DNA from: Dokdonella koreensis DS-123
GTDB taxonomy: Bacteria > Pseudomonadota > Gammaproteobacteria > Xanthomonadales > Rhodanobacteraceae
Reading direction: 5' to 3'
Length of the DNA: 64,000 nucleotides
Assembly (NCBI RefSeq): GCF_001632775.1
Contig: NZ_CP015249.1
Location: forward strand, 2,770,686 to 2,834,685
Each line of letters opens with the position of its first letter. The first letter of the stretch is position 1. The notes beneath the pieces were generated by a model. That model worked only from the letters and a program-made list of their open reading frames with translations. It did not search any database and was not told where the DNA came from. The translations under genes were made by a program, and so were the position numbers. Shown piece by piece: positions 36,289 to 45,343 of this stretch.

Positions 36289-38091
36289 TCAGCGCTGGGG
36301 CTGCCAGATCACCTCGACGAAGCCGGACCGGCCCGGCGTGTTGTAGCCGTGGGCCAGCTCGTAGTCGCGGCCGGTCAGGTTCTCGATGCGGGCGGCCAGG
36401 CTCCACGACGAGGTCAGCGCCAGCGAGCCGCGCAGGTTGACCAGCGTGTAGGACGGCAGCTCGATCCCGCCGACGTCGTCGCGATGGCCCGCGTAGAGCA
36501 CTTCCACGCCCGCCCGGGCACGGTCGCCGAAGCGGCGCTCGAGGCGGCCGGAGAGCTTCTGCTTGGGCCGGCGCAGGAGTTCGGTGTCGGTATCCGCGTT
36601 GCGCGCGTCCTGCCAGGTGTAGCTGCCGTGGACCAGCCAGTCGCCGAAGCCGCCGTCGTAGCCGAGCTCGCTGCCGTCGATCTTCGCGCGGGCGATGTTC
36701 TCGGCCTGGAAGTCCGGACCGGTGAAGCTGATCAGGTTGCGCACCTTGGTCGAGTACAGGCTGGCCTTGAAGCGGTGCTGCTCGGCCGGCGAGAACTCGA
36801 TGCCCAGCTCGGTGCTGCGCGACTTCTCCGGATTCAGGTCCGGGTTGCCGGCGTACATGCCGCCGAAGCCCGGCGAGTACTGCTCGTTCAGCGTCGGCCC
36901 GCGGAAACCCTGGCCGTAGCTGAGGTAGGCGCGCAGCCGCTCGGTGAAGCGCCAGCCGATCGCCGCCGAGCCGGTGGTGGCGTCGCCGAACACGCTGTTG
37001 TCGTCCTGCCGCAGCGAGACCTCGCTGTCGAACCGCCCGAATCCGCCCTGCCAGCCGGCATAGACGCCGGTGTTGTCGCGGCTCTTCTTGTAGCTCGGCA
37101 ACCCGCTGAAGGTGTCGCGGCTCTCGCCCTGCTCGTGCAGGTAGTCGATGCCCGCGACCAGGCTCTGCGTTTCGGCCAGCGCGTAGCTGGCCTGCCAGCC
37201 GGCCGTCTCGCGGCGGGTCCGGAACAGCGTGAAATAGGCCGGTGTCTCGTAGTCCTCGCGCGCGCTGCCGAGGGTGAGCGCATGCTGCCAGCGCTCGCCC
37301 AGCCGGCCGCCGAGCGACACGCGGGCGGCCTGCTCGGTGAAATCGGAACTGCCGCCGGCGAAGTCCACCTCGCCCTGGCTGCGCAGCAGGACCGCGTCGA
37401 GCGTCTGCGTGCCGATCTGCACGTCGCCCTGCGCGGCCAGGTGCTGGTTCTCCATGCCGTGGTCCTTCGGCTCGTAGGCGAAGCCGTCGCGGTTCTGGCT
37501 CGGGAAACCCTCGTAGTCGCGCGCACCCACCTGCACGCTGAAGCCGCCGCGATCGCCGCGGCCGCCGACGCCGACCGCCGCATTGGCGTCGCCGTAGGTG
37601 CCGTAGCCGAGTGACACCCGCGGCCCTTCGAGCTTGCGCGTGAAGATCTGCACGACGCCGCCGATCGCATCGGAGCCCCAGTAGCTCGCACGCGGCCCCC
37701 GCACGATCTCGATGCGCTCGACCGCTCCCAGCGGCAGCGTCTCCCAGGTGAAGACGCCAGTGCCCAGCGCGGCGACACGGATGCCGTCGACCAGCACCAG
37801 CACGTGGTTGTTGTTGGTGCCGCGCAGGAACACCGAGGTCTGGCTGCCCGGTCCGCCGGTCCGCGCGATGTCCACGCCCGCCTCCAGGCGCAGCAGGTCG
37901 CTGACGTCGCGAGCGACGCTGGCGTCGATGTCCTCGCGCGTGATGACGCTGACGTCGGCAAGGGTGGCGTCGACCGTGCGCGCGATGCGCGAGGCGGTGA
38001 CGATGACTTCCGGTTGGGTCTCCATCTCGGCCCATGCCGGGCCGGCGAGCCCGGCCAGTACGGCCAGGGACACAGGGGTGATACGCAGCAT
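36289..38091 (-). CDS. btuB: TonB-dependent vitamin B12 outer membrane receptor
   Basis: 600 residues. A signal peptide (MLRITPVSLAVLAGLAGPAWA) precedes a TonB-dependent plug: PEVIVTASRIARTVDATLADVSVITREDI, then TSVFLRGTNNNHVLVLVDGIRV, IEIVRGPRASYWGSDAIGGVVQIFTR. A beta-barrel follows and the C-terminus, TPGRSGFVEVIWQPQR, ends with an aromatic-rich strand. The gene is preceded by a cobalamin riboswitch (38225-38425), which identifies the ligand as B12 or a related corrinoid. The ATG at 38091 has a strong GGGAGGAA ribosome site. Confidence 0.93.
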   Translation of the reverse strand: MLRITPVSLAVLAGLAGPAWAEMETQPEVIVTASRIARTVDATLADVSVITREDIDASVARDVSDLLRLEAGVDIARTGGPGSQTSVFLRGTNNNHVLVLVDGIRVAALGTGVFTWETLPLGAVERIEIVRGPRASYWGSDAIGGVVQIFTRKLEGPRVSLGYGTYGDANAAVGVGGRGDRGGFSVQVGARDYEGFPSQNRDGFAYEPKDHGMENQHLAAQGDVQIGTQTLDAVLLRSQGEVDFAGGSSDFTEQAARVSLGGRLGERWQHALTLGSAREDYETPAYFTLFRTRRETAGWQASYALAETQSLVAGIDYLHEQGESRDTFSGLPSYKKSRDNTGVYAGWQGGFGRFDSEVSLRQDDNSVFGDATTGSAAIGWRFTERLRAYLSYGQGFRGPTLNEQYSPGFGGMYAGNPDLNPEKSRSTELGIEFSPAEQHRFKASLYSTKVRNLISFTGPDFQAENIARAKIDGSELGYDGGFGDWLVHGSYTWQDARNADTDTELLRRPKQKLSGRLERRFGDRARAGVEVLYAGHRDDVGGIELPSYTLVNLRGSLALTSSWSLAARIENLTGRDYELAHGYNTPGRSGFVEVIWQPQR

Positions 38092-38224
38092 CGGTGATTC
38101 CTCCCGCAACGCGCAGATGCAAAAAGCCAGGATCGCGGGGGAGCAGCGACAAGCCGGGCCGGCGCACGGCCGCCCGAGCCCGCCCGTTGCCCGCCGCAAC
38201 GCTGGAGCCGGGGACGGCGAGCGT

Positions 38225-38425
38225 CCCGCATCGGGCCGGTCTCCGGACTCGCAAGCGATGCCGTGGCATCGGCCGGCCCGCCTTCCCGCGCATCGCGCAG
38301 TGGCGTCTGGACCGGCGGAACTTGCTTACCGTTGCGGGGGCAGCACCGGAATTGCCGGCACGTGCGTTTGCACGGCCAGGCGCACCGGTTTCCCGTTTCA
38401 TCCCGCGGTGGCGGGACACCCAAAG
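38225..38425 (-). promoter_or_regulatory. Cobalamin riboswitch upstream of btuB
   Basis: Read on the minus strand, the conserved parts occur in order: GAAACGGGAAACCGGTG near the 5' end (about 38385-38405), AATTCCGGTGCTGCCCCCGC and AACGGTAAGC (about 38325-38355), and the B12 box GCGAGTCCGGAGACCGGCC (38234-38252). This matches the Rfam cobalamin class. About 140 bp of leader remain before btuB. Adenosylcobalamin binding would lower BtuB production; whether by a terminator or by hiding the GGGAGGAA ribosome site is not clear from the sequence. Confidence 0.93.
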
Positions 38426-38488
38426 CGGGGCGGAGTGTAGTGGCGCCCCCCTGTGCGCCGCAACAATCACCGGAACATCCCCTCTAGG

Positions 38489-38513
38489 CGACGGCACCGC
38501 GCGGGTGCCGTCG
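38489..38513. other. Strong hairpin between the HExxH protease gene and the riboswitch
   Basis: CGACGGCACC pairs perfectly with GGTGCCGTCG over a five-base loop. There is no T run on either side, so it may help transcription termination or mRNA 3'-end stability for the minus-strand protease gene. Sequence between it and 38666 and 38426-38488 shows nothing else I can name. Confidence 0.55.
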
Positions 38514-38666
38514 CGGCCGCACGCCGGGCGCCCGCGGAACACGCGCGGCGTCCGGCCGGCGCAGCGGCGTGGACCCGGACCACGCGGCGCGCGATGCCGG
38601 TTTCCGGGCCACGCAGGATGGGCCGCCGCGACCGCGAAGGGAGCCGTCAACCGGACCGGCGACGTC

Positions 38667-39617
38667 TCACCGGTCCGGTTCGAAGTCGCCGGCGAAGATG
38701 CGCTCGCGCAGCAGCCCGACGTCGGCGAGCACGGCCCGATCCAGCGCCGAGAGGTCATAGCGCGTTCCGCGGTAGAAGACGACGCCGTTCATCAGCTGGT
38801 CGATCAGGCCGCCGGCGCCGCGCAGCACGGCGTCCGCCGACGGCGGCGCGTCGATCGACATCGGCAACCCGCACGCCGCAATCGGCACCGGCGCACCACC
38901 GGCCCAGCGCACCGGGGCCGGCACGGCCGCTGGCCGGCCGGTCCGCAGCACCGGGTTGGCCCAGTGCGTGTTGTTACCGGTGGTCAGGTCGGGCGCCACG
39001 CCCCAGGCCTGCGTCGCCGCCGGGCCGGCGAACAGCGTCGGCGCGCCCGGCATCATCCAGCGATCGAACGTGGACCAGTAGGTGGCCGGCGGTTGGCCGG
39101 TGGTGAGGTCGGCCCAGCCGTTGTAGGCCAGCACGTGGCCGAGCTCGTGCAGCGCGACGCTGAAGGCATCGGTGCGGTTGGCCGGCACCGGCGCGATGCG
39201 CAGGACTGGGTCCGGATCGAACCACAGCTCGTTGCGCAGGTAGTTGAGGCCGAACGTCACGATGCCGTCGGCGTCGGCGCCGTTCACGTCGACACCGGTG
39301 CGCAGCTTGTGTGCCGCCCCCTGCTCGAACGTGTCGCGCCCGCCGAAGACGCCGACGAAGGCCGTGGCGGCACTGGCGCCGTTGGCGGTAGGGACATCGG
39401 CGATCGCCACGCGGATCGCGATCGTGACCGGCGCGGTCGCGCCGAGCGCCTGCGACCAGCGCCGCCCGGCTTCCCGCAGGTGGGTGGCGACCGCGGCCCG
39501 CTCCGCCGGCTGCAGTACATCGGCACTGGGGTCGAACGTGATGTCGAAGGTGGCTTGCGCCGCCGCCGGGCCGGTGGCCGCGGCCACCAGCGCGAACAGT
39601 ATCGGGACACGGTGCAT
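38667..39617 (-). CDS. Secreted HExxH metallopeptidase with C-terminal IF-x-x-x-F-E motif
   Basis: 316 residues. A signal peptide (MHRVPILFALVAAATGPAAAQA) is followed by a beta-rich domain and ALHELGHVLAYNGW, an HExxH zinc site. The PPSADAVLRGAGGLIDQLMNG region and LSALDRAVLADVGL near the end resemble matrixin-like bacterial proteases. The chain ends LLRERIFAGDFEPDR, a near match to the [IL]F-x-D-G-F-[ED] motif with the G and D exchanged. It is probably exported. Family-level assignment only; the third zinc ligand is not obvious. Confidence 0.72.
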   Translation of the reverse strand: MHRVPILFALVAAATGPAAAQATFDITFDPSADVLQPAERAAVATHLREAGRRWSQALGATAPVTIAIRVAIADVPTANGASAATAFVGVFGGRDTFEQGAAHKLRTGVDVNGADADGIVTFGLNYLRNELWFDPDPVLRIAPVPANRTDAFSVALHELGHVLAYNGWADLTTGQPPATYWSTFDRWMMPGAPTLFAGPAATQAWGVAPDLTTGNNTHWANPVLRTGRPAAVPAPVRWAGGAPVPIAACGLPMSIDAPPSADAVLRGAGGLIDQLMNGVVFYRGTRYDLSALDRAVLADVGLLRERIFAGDFEPDR

Positions 39618-39812
39618 GGACGATTCCCCCCAAGGAAACCCGGAACGGCCGGCGTGAACCGGACCTGGCACGTCGAACACGTCGTGGCGGCCGGCCGGCA
39701 CGGCGGTCCGGCGGCACCGGCCCCCGGATGTCCGCGGGCCACGACGCGATCTTCCTGTCCTGCCTCAGGCGCAGAACGGCGGCGCGATGACGCACGGCAC
39801 CGCGCGGCGAGA

Positions 39813-40943
39813 TCAGCGCGCGCGCCGCCGCGGCGTTCCGCTCGGCCGCCCTCCGACACCCGGGCGGTCGCGCAGCACCCGCAGGGCCAGCCCTTCCAGC
39901 CGGCGCGGGCCGCCGCTGCCGTGCTGGCTCGCCAGCCGGTGCAGGCGGCCCCTGCGCCAGACGTCGAACACCCGCGGATCGATATACGAGGTGCGGCAGA
40001 CGGCCGGCGTGTTGCGCAGCGCAGCCGCCACCTCGCGCACGACCGCGGCAGCGCCGGCCGCCAGCGCGCGCTCGTCGCCGGGGTCCGGCAGCGGCGTGCG
40101 AGCCAGCGCCGCGACCGCCAGCAGCGTGCCGCCCCAGGTCCGGAAATCCTTGGCCGTGAAATCCTCCCCCATCGCATCGCGCAGATAGGCGTTGACCTGC
40201 CCCGAATCGACCGGCTGGCAGACGCCATCCTCATCCAGGTACTGGAACAGCAGTTGCCCCGGCAGCTGGTGGCAGCGCGCCACGATGCGCGCCAGGCGCT
40301 GATCGTCGACGACCATCGCGTGCTCCAGCCCGCCCTTGCCGCGGAAGCGCAGCGACAACCGGCCGCCGCGCAACGACGCCACGTGGCGGTTGCGCAGGGT
40401 GGTCAGGCCGAACGAACGATTGTCGCGCGCGTAGGCCTCGTTGCCGACCCGCGCCAGGGTCTCGGCCAGGAGCGAGACGACCACCGCCACGACCTTCTCG
40501 CACGGCAGGCCGGGCAGCGCCAGGTCGCGGCGCAGCCGTCGCCGCAGCCGGGGCAGCGCCTGTCCGAACGCGACCAGGCGCACGAACTTGCTGCGATCGC
40601 GGAAGACGCGCCAGCGCGCGTGGTAGCGATACTGCTTGCGCCGCCGCGCGTCGCGGCCGGTCGCCTGCAGGTGGCCGCGCGGATCGCGGCAGATCCACAC
40701 CTCGGTGTAGGCCGGCGGCACCGCCAGCGCGCGGATGCGCGCCAGCTGTGCGGCGTCGCGGATCCGTGTGCCGTCGGCATCGAGGTAGATGAAGCCCGCC
40801 CCGCTGCGCCGGCGGCGGATACCGGGCGCGTCGTCGCGCACGTGGACCAGGCCGGCCTCGCGCGCGATGGCGGCCTCGTCCTGGGCGGCCCGGTCCTGCG
40901 GCGGGCGGCGGGGCGGCTTGCGGTCACGCCGGCGGGTCGTCAT
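39813..40943 (-). CDS. DNA topoisomerase IB (poxvirus/bacterial type)
   Basis: 376 residues. The N-terminal domain has GIRRRRSGAGFIYLDADGTRIRD and LAVPPAYTEVWICRDPRGHLQATGRDARRRKQYRYHARWRVFRDRSKF, as in vaccinia-like TopIB. The catalytic domain shows TTLRNRHVASLRG, the Arg region near VVDDQRLARIV, TAKDFRTWGGT and the C-terminal CRTSYIDPRVFDVW, where the Tyr is the expected nucleophile. It relaxes supercoils through a 3'-phosphotyrosine. The C-terminus has a basic tail. The ATG at 40943 is used; a longer in-frame start adds Arg-rich, unconserved sequence. Confidence 0.9.
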   Translation of the reverse strand: MTTRRRDRKPPRRPPQDRAAQDEAAIAREAGLVHVRDDAPGIRRRRSGAGFIYLDADGTRIRDAAQLARIRALAVPPAYTEVWICRDPRGHLQATGRDARRRKQYRYHARWRVFRDRSKFVRLVAFGQALPRLRRRLRRDLALPGLPCEKVVAVVVSLLAETLARVGNEAYARDNRSFGLTTLRNRHVASLRGGRLSLRFRGKGGLEHAMVVDDQRLARIVARCHQLPGQLLFQYLDEDGVCQPVDSGQVNAYLRDAMGEDFTAKDFRTWGGTLLAVAALARTPLPDPGDERALAAGAAAVVREVAAALRNTPAVCRTSYIDPRVFDVWRRGRLHRLASQHGSGGPRRLEGLALRVLRDRPGVGGRPSGTPRRRAR

Positions 40944-41154
40944 GCGCGCAGCGTGCCCGGCCGCCGATGAACGACACCGCATACGGGGCCACGCCATGCG
41001 GGTTCCGCCGGCCGGCGCCGACCGCACACCGGACGAGGTGCCGGGCGCGCGGGCCGCCCGGGTCGCTTGGCGAGACCTTGCACGACGCCAGCGCGCGTTC
41101 GCGCGCGACGCGAGCAGCCCTACGACAACCCGGTCCTGCGCGGCAGCGTCCGCG

Positions 41155-41643
41155 TCACGCCGCGCGCTTGCGCGTGCGCGCTGCCTTCTTCGCCGCGGCC
41201 GAGCGTCCCTTGGCACCCTTGGTGCGTGCCGCCTTCTTGGCCGCGGCCGAGCGGCTGGCCGCCGTGCGCTTCTTGGCGGCGGTCTTGGCCTGCTGCGACA
41301 AGGCCGACGTGCTGGCCGAGGTCTTCGACGCATGCGTGAGCGCCTGCCGCGTGGCCGCGGACCGCTTGGCGGACGGCTTCGTGCGGGACCCGCTCTTGGC
41401 GCCGTCCTGCTCGGCCTTGCGCCGTGTCGCCGCCGAGGCCTTCTTCGGCGCGCCCACCTTCACGCCCGCGCGTCGCGCCTTGGAAAGGCCGATCGCGATC
41501 GCCTGCTTGGTGGATTTGGCGCCGTGCTTGCCCTTGCGCACGTGCTCGATTTCCTCGTGGACATAGGCACCGGCCTGGGTGCTCGGCGCCTTGCCCTGGC
41601 GTTTCGCGCGCTGGGCGCGCTCGGTCGTCTTCTTCTCCGGCAT
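41155..41643 (-). CDS. DUF6496 protein with histone H1-like basic tail
   Basis: 162 residues. The N-terminal 70 residues, QGKAPSTQAGAYVHEEIEHVRKGKHGAKSTKQAIAIGLSKARRAGVKVG, are DUF6496. The rest is a Lys/Ala/Arg/Ser-rich tail with repeats such as RSAAAKKAARTK and SAAAKKAART, like the tails of bacterial histone H1-like proteins. DNA binding is likely from composition; the specific role is unknown. Low-complexity tails like this vary in length between strains. Confidence 0.82.
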   Translation of the reverse strand: MPEKKTTERAQRAKRQGKAPSTQAGAYVHEEIEHVRKGKHGAKSTKQAIAIGLSKARRAGVKVGAPKKASAATRRKAEQDGAKSGSRTKPSAKRSAATRQALTHASKTSASTSALSQQAKTAAKKRTAASRSAAAKKAARTKGAKGRSAAAKKAARTRKRAA

Positions 41644-41738
41644 GACGGATCTCCGGTTCGGATGAGTGGGAGCCCGACTGGTAGCAGAACGCGGTCAACC
41701 GGCGGTGAACGGCCTGCCCCGCCGAACCGCGCCGTACG

Positions 41739-42781
41739 CTACGGCGAGGTGCCGCCCGCCAGTGCGCGGGTCGCTGCCCCGACCGCCTCGACGATCGCGT
41801 CGGGCCGGTCCTGCGGCACCTCGTGCGAGCTGCGATTGACGATGACGCGCTGGCCGCGCGAGGACGTCCCGGCCAGCGTCTCGTGCGTCGTGATCTGCGC
41901 CGACTGCAGCGCCCCGCGCACGCTTTCCCCCCCGAGGCGTAGGCGCGCCGGGCGGTCAGCACCAGGAGCGGCTTGTCACCGTGCCGCTCGTCGGCGGCCA
42001 CCGGCGCGGTGAACAGCGCGGCCTTGGCTTCCGATCCGGACACCAGGGTCTGCCAGAACGCCGGCTTGGACTGGTTGGCGCGGATCGCATCGTTGATGCG
42101 CTGGCCGAACCGCGGATCGGGCGGCCGCAGGCATTGGCGCAGCTCGCCGGTCGGCTTGGCCAGCGCATCGTCCCGGGCGCCCTGCTCGCAGCGCTGCAGC
42201 TGGCGCAGCGCGATCGGCAGCAAATGGGCTTCCTTCCGCACATAGGATTCCGAGAACGCGCCGATGTTCTGCGGCGGCGGCTCGACCAGCACCAGGGCCG
42301 CGACGTCCTCGCCGTAGCGCTGGTCGTAGCGGCGCGCGATGTTGGCACCGAACGAGTGGCCGACCAGGATCACCGGCGTGGCGATGCCGGCCGCGTGGAT
42401 CAACGCATGCAGGTCCTCGACCTCCGCCTCGACGTCGCGCGGCAACGGGCCGGCATCGCTGAAGCCGTAGCCGGCCCGATCGTACGAGCACACGCGCTGG
42501 CGGGCCTGCAGCATCGGCTGCACGCGCCACCACGCGAACGAGTCGGCCCCGAACCCGGCTTCCAGGACGACCGTCGGCGCACCCTGGCCGCTGCAGCGCA
42601 GGTTGAGCATCCGCCCGGCACCGATGTCGACGCGCCGTGCCGGGTCGGCATAGTCCGCGGCCGGCCGCTTGGGTGCGGCGACGGCGATGTCGGCCTCGGG
42701 CTCGGGCTCGGCCGGCACGGACGGCGCGGCGAGGGACAGCGAGACGAGCAGCGTGAGCGACATCCGGAACGTTCGATGCAT
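41739..42781 (-). pseudogene. Exported alpha/beta hydrolase interrupted by a frameshift in a G7 run
   Basis: The frame starting at 42781 encodes a signal peptide (MHRTFRMSLTLLVSLSLAAPSVPA) and a typical alpha/beta hydrolase: VVLEAGFGADSFAWWRVQPML, CSYDRAGYGFSDAG and the nucleophile elbow VGHSFGANIARRYD with Ser143. It then runs KPLLVLTARRAYASGG and loses sense at a run of seven G (minus strand, 41927-41933). In the other frame from there ESVRGALQSAQITTHETLAGTSSRGQRVIVNRSSHEVPQDRPDAIVEAVG is the expected C-terminal half with catalytic His, ending at 41739. One more G joins the two halves into about 346 residues. As sequenced, the first frame would instead run on through the DUF6496 region for 553 residues. 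Confidence 0.8.
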
Positions 42782-42907
42782 GACGGGCGCGATGAGGGGT
42801 ATGGCCTACCCCGCGATGATAGGGCCATCGGCGCCGGTTTCGCGCCGGTTGCGGACCGGCGCGACGCCGGCCACGCACGAGGCGATGCGCCATCCGTGAC
42901 GGCGGCC

Positions 42908-43360
42908 TCAGTCCGGGTCGAGCAGCCGCGGCCCGCTGCCCGCCTTGCCGAGCGCGTCATCCGGATTGCGCAGCGGGCAATCGCCGGTCGTCAGGCACCC
43001 GCAGCCGATGCAGCGGGTGAGCTGGTCGCGCAGGCCGGTCAGGCGGGCGATGCGCGCATCCAGGTCGCCGCGCCAGGCCTGGGACAGCCGGCGCCAGTCG
43101 GCCGCCGTCGGCGTGCGCGCGTCGGGCAGGCTGGCCAGCGCGTGCCGGATCTCGGCCAGCGCGATTCCGGCGCGCTGGGCGACGCGGATGATCGCCACCC
43201 GGCGCAGCACGTCGCGCGCATAGCGGCGGTGGTTGCCGGCGTTGCGCCGCCCCGCGATCAGGCCCTTGGCTTCGTAGAAATGCAGCGTCGAAACGGCCAC
43301 TCCGCTGCGCGCGGCGACCTCGCCGACCGACAGGTCGGCCTGTACAGGACCTCGGGGCAT
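42908..43360 (-). CDS. soxR: Redox-sensitive MerR-family regulator SoxR
   Basis: SoxR carries a [2Fe-2S] cluster and, once oxidised, activates promoters with a 19-bp spacer. The 150 residues show a MerR helix-turn-helix ([45 protein letters not shown]) and the four cluster cysteines at 117, 120, 122 and 128 ([12 protein letters not shown]). The ATG at 43360 lies next to its operator (43365-43395), which points to the FMN reductase gene on the other strand. No soxS is seen, as is usual outside enterics. Confidence 0.94.
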   Translation of the reverse strand: MPRGPVQADLSVGEVAARSGVAVSTLHFYEAKGLIAGRRNAGNHRRYARDVLRRVAIIRVAQRAGIALAEIRHALASLPDARTPTAADWRRLSQAWRGDLDARIARLTGLRDQLTRCIGCGCLTTGDCPLRNPDDALGKAGSGPRLLDPD

Positions 43361-43364
43361 GGCA

Positions 43365-43395
43365 TTGACCTCAACTAATGTTGAGGTTTTAGCAT
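43365..43395 (+). promoter_or_regulatory. SoxR operator and MerR-type promoter of the FMN reductase gene
   Basis: ACCTCAAC-TAAT-GTTGAGGT (43368-43387) has perfect 8-bp arms, close to the known sox box CCTCAAGTTAACTTGAGG. On the plus strand it lies between TTGACC (43365-43370, -35) and TAGCAT (43390-43395, -10), separated by 19 bp, the overlong spacer that MerR regulators untwist. It overlaps the region upstream of soxR as well, which could allow autoregulation. Confidence 0.88.
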
Positions 43396-43425
43396 CGCGC
43401 GCTCTCCCATGCCAGTCACCCGCCC

Positions 43426-44064
43426 ATGAAGACCCCGCCGTCCCCGCGCTCCGCCTCCACCGTCCATTCCCTGCCCCCGCCCGCCATGCCCGGCGAACTG
43501 GCGGTGGGCCTGATCTACGGGAGCACGCGCGAAGGCCGGTTCTGCGACACCGTCGCCCGCTGGGTCGGCGAGGAGATGACCGCGCATGGCGGCTTCCACG
43601 TCGACCCGATCGATCCGCTGGCCCTGCAGTTGCCGGCACGCCACGAAAGCGTGGCGGGACCGGCGACGCTGGCGCTGCGGCGCCGCCTGGCCGCCGCCGA
43701 CGCCTTCGTGATCGTCACGCCCGAGTACAACCACGCCTACCCCGCCTCGCTGAAGTTCCTGATCGACTCGGCCTATCGCGAGTGGTGCGCCAAGCCGGTG
43801 GCCTTCGTCTCCTACGGCGGCATTTCCGGCGGCCTGCGCGCCATCGAGCAGCTGCGGCTGGTGTTCGCCGAGCTGCACGCGGTGACGCTGTCGGACACGG
43901 TCAGCTTCGCCAACTGCTGGTCGGCCTTCGACGCGCGCGGCCGCCCGGTCGACGAGCAGGCCGCACGGCGCGCGCTTTCGGCGCAGCTGGGCAGCCTCGG
44001 CTGGTGGGGATCGGTGCTGCGCGACGCGCGCACGCAACGACCGTACGAACAGGCCGCCGCCTGA
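43426..44064 (+). CDS. NADPH-dependent FMN reductase family protein
   Basis: 212 residues of the flavodoxin-like NADPH:FMN reductase family. [23 protein letters not shown] contains the FMN-phosphate loop [37 protein letters not shown] and [18 protein letters not shown] are family signatures. It may reduce flavins or quinones. It is directly under the SoxR operator, so it is expected to be induced by redox-cycling compounds; quinone or flavin reduction would suit that role. Confidence 0.9.
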   Translation: MKTPPSPRSASTVHSLPPPAMPGELAVGLIYGSTREGRFCDTVARWVGEEMTAHGGFHVDPIDPLALQLPARHESVAGPATLALRRRLAAADAFVIVTPEYNHAYPASLKFLIDSAYREWCAKPVAFVSYGGISGGLRAIEQLRLVFAELHAVTLSDTVSFANCWSAFDARGRPVDEQAARRALSAQLGSLGWWGSVLRDARTQRPYEQAAA

Positions 44065-44201
44065 CCGGCCCGGCCACGCCGGCCCTTGCCACCCGGCCGG
44101 TGGGGCCGCGCCCCTTGAAAAGCGCAGCGGGCGGCTCGACAGCGTGGCGACACCGCCGCGGTGATCCCACCGCCGTGGCGCCACCCCCATCAGGAGCCGG
44201 C

Positions 44202-44708
44202 ATGTCCCTCTCGCTGCATCGCCTCACCGTTCCTACCTATCTACGCGGCCTGCGGACGCTTTCGCACTACCTGGACAAGGCCGCCGAGCATGCGCGCGCA
44301 CAGGCCACCGACCCCGATGCCCTGGCCGCCGCCCGTCTCGCGCCGGACATGCTGCCGCTGGCCGGGCAGGTCCAGCGTGCCAGCGACACCTCGAAGAACG
44401 CGATCGCGCGCCTGCTCGGCGTCGATCCCCCGCGCTTCGAGGACACCGAGACCACGCTCGACGACCTGCAGGCCCGCATCGCGCGGACGATCGCCTACGT
44501 CGAGGCCGCCGACGCGGCCGCGATCGACGCCGGGGCCGGGCGCGAGATCACGCTGGCCTTCGGCCAGCTCAAGAAGACGTTCGATGGCGAGGACTTCGTG
44601 CTGTCCTTCGCGCTGCCGAACTTCCAGTTCCACGTCGTCACGGCACACGCGATCCTGCGCCAGGCCGGCGTACCGATCGGCAAGCTCGACTACCTCGGCG
44701 CGGCCTGA
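44202..44708 (+). CDS. DUF1993 family protein
   Basis: 168 residues, mainly helical. MSLSLHRLTVPTYLRGLRTLSHYLDKAAEHARA, LAPDMLPLAGQVQRASDTSKNAIARLLG and FQLKKTFDGEDFVLSFALPNFQFHVVTAHAILRQAGVPIGKLDYLG correspond to DUF1993, a DinB-like family of unknown function. The ATG at 44202 follows CAGGAG. It could be read through from the SoxR-regulated gene 137 bp upstream, but nothing confirms that. Confidence 0.85.
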   Translation: MSLSLHRLTVPTYLRGLRTLSHYLDKAAEHARAQATDPDALAAARLAPDMLPLAGQVQRASDTSKNAIARLLGVDPPRFEDTETTLDDLQARIARTIAYVEAADAAAIDAGAGREITLAFGQLKKTFDGEDFVLSFALPNFQFHVVTAHAILRQAGVPIGKLDYLGAA

Positions 44709-44835
44709 TCGCCGTGCTGCGATGCGGCCGGGGACCTCGCCTGCCGGCGTGGCCCTTCGCAGGAAAGGCCTGACCGGCACGAAGCCGCGGCGGCGGTACC
44801 GGCGCAGGCCGGACGGACGCCCTGCGGCCGGCCGA

Positions 44836-45096
44836 TCAGCCGGCCGCGTCGCCGGCCGGCGTCTCGACGAAGTACGGGACGACCTCGCCCTTGAGCTTGA
44901 CCGTCATCGGACGGCCGCGGCGGTCGAGCGCGCGACCGGCCGCGACCCGCACCCAGCCCTCGCTGATGCAGTATTCCTCCACGTCATGGCGCTCGCGCCC
45001 GTTGAAGCGGATGCCGATGGGGCGTGCAAGAAGATCGGCATCGTGGAACGGGCTGCGCGGATCGACGCTGAGGCGGTCGGGAAACGTATCGGTCAT
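44836..45096 (-). CDS. DUF3297 family protein
   Basis: 86 residues: MTDTFPDRLSVDPRSPFHDADLLARPIGIRFNGRERHDVEEYCISEGWVRVAAGRALDRRGRPMTVKLKGEVVPYF. The whole chain is the DUF3297 pattern. The function is unknown; it is a widely kept small soluble protein. The longer upstream in-frame start lacks family sequence. Divergent from the HTH protein at 45344. Confidence 0.85.
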   Translation of the reverse strand: MTDTFPDRLSVDPRSPFHDADLLARPIGIRFNGRERHDVEEYCISEGWVRVAAGRALDRRGRPMTVKLKGEVVPYFVETPAGDAAG

Positions 45097-45301
45097 GACG
45101 GGACTGGCTGGAGACGGAAAGGCGATTCGGGCGCCGGAACCCGAAAGCGTAGCGTGTCGCGCCGCTCGCGTCGCCCACCCGGCGGCGATCGGCCGTCCCC
45201 CAGGCCGCGTCCGCCGGTGCGCCCCCGGACGGCGGCGCCGGTCCGCCCGCGCCCCTTCGGGCGGCCCCGTATGAATCGAAAATTCATTCATATGGAAATC
45301 A

Positions 45302-45317
45302 TTACTTTACCAAGTAA
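45302..45317. promoter_or_regulatory. Inverted repeat upstream of the small HTH regulator
   Basis: TTACTT-TACC-AAGTAA has perfect 6-bp arms within an AT-rich stretch (about 45280-45325), 26 bp before the regulator's ATG. It is placed like an autorepression site; that is inference. Confidence 0.5.
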
Positions 45318-45343
45318 GTGAACCGAAACTTCACCGTCCACGC

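Noticed and set aside
41120-42781. Single 553-residue hydrolase fused to DUF6496-region sequence
   Set aside because: The second half is the wrong frame after the G7 run and overlaps the DUF6496 gene out of phase; the true C-terminus is in the other frame ending at 41739.
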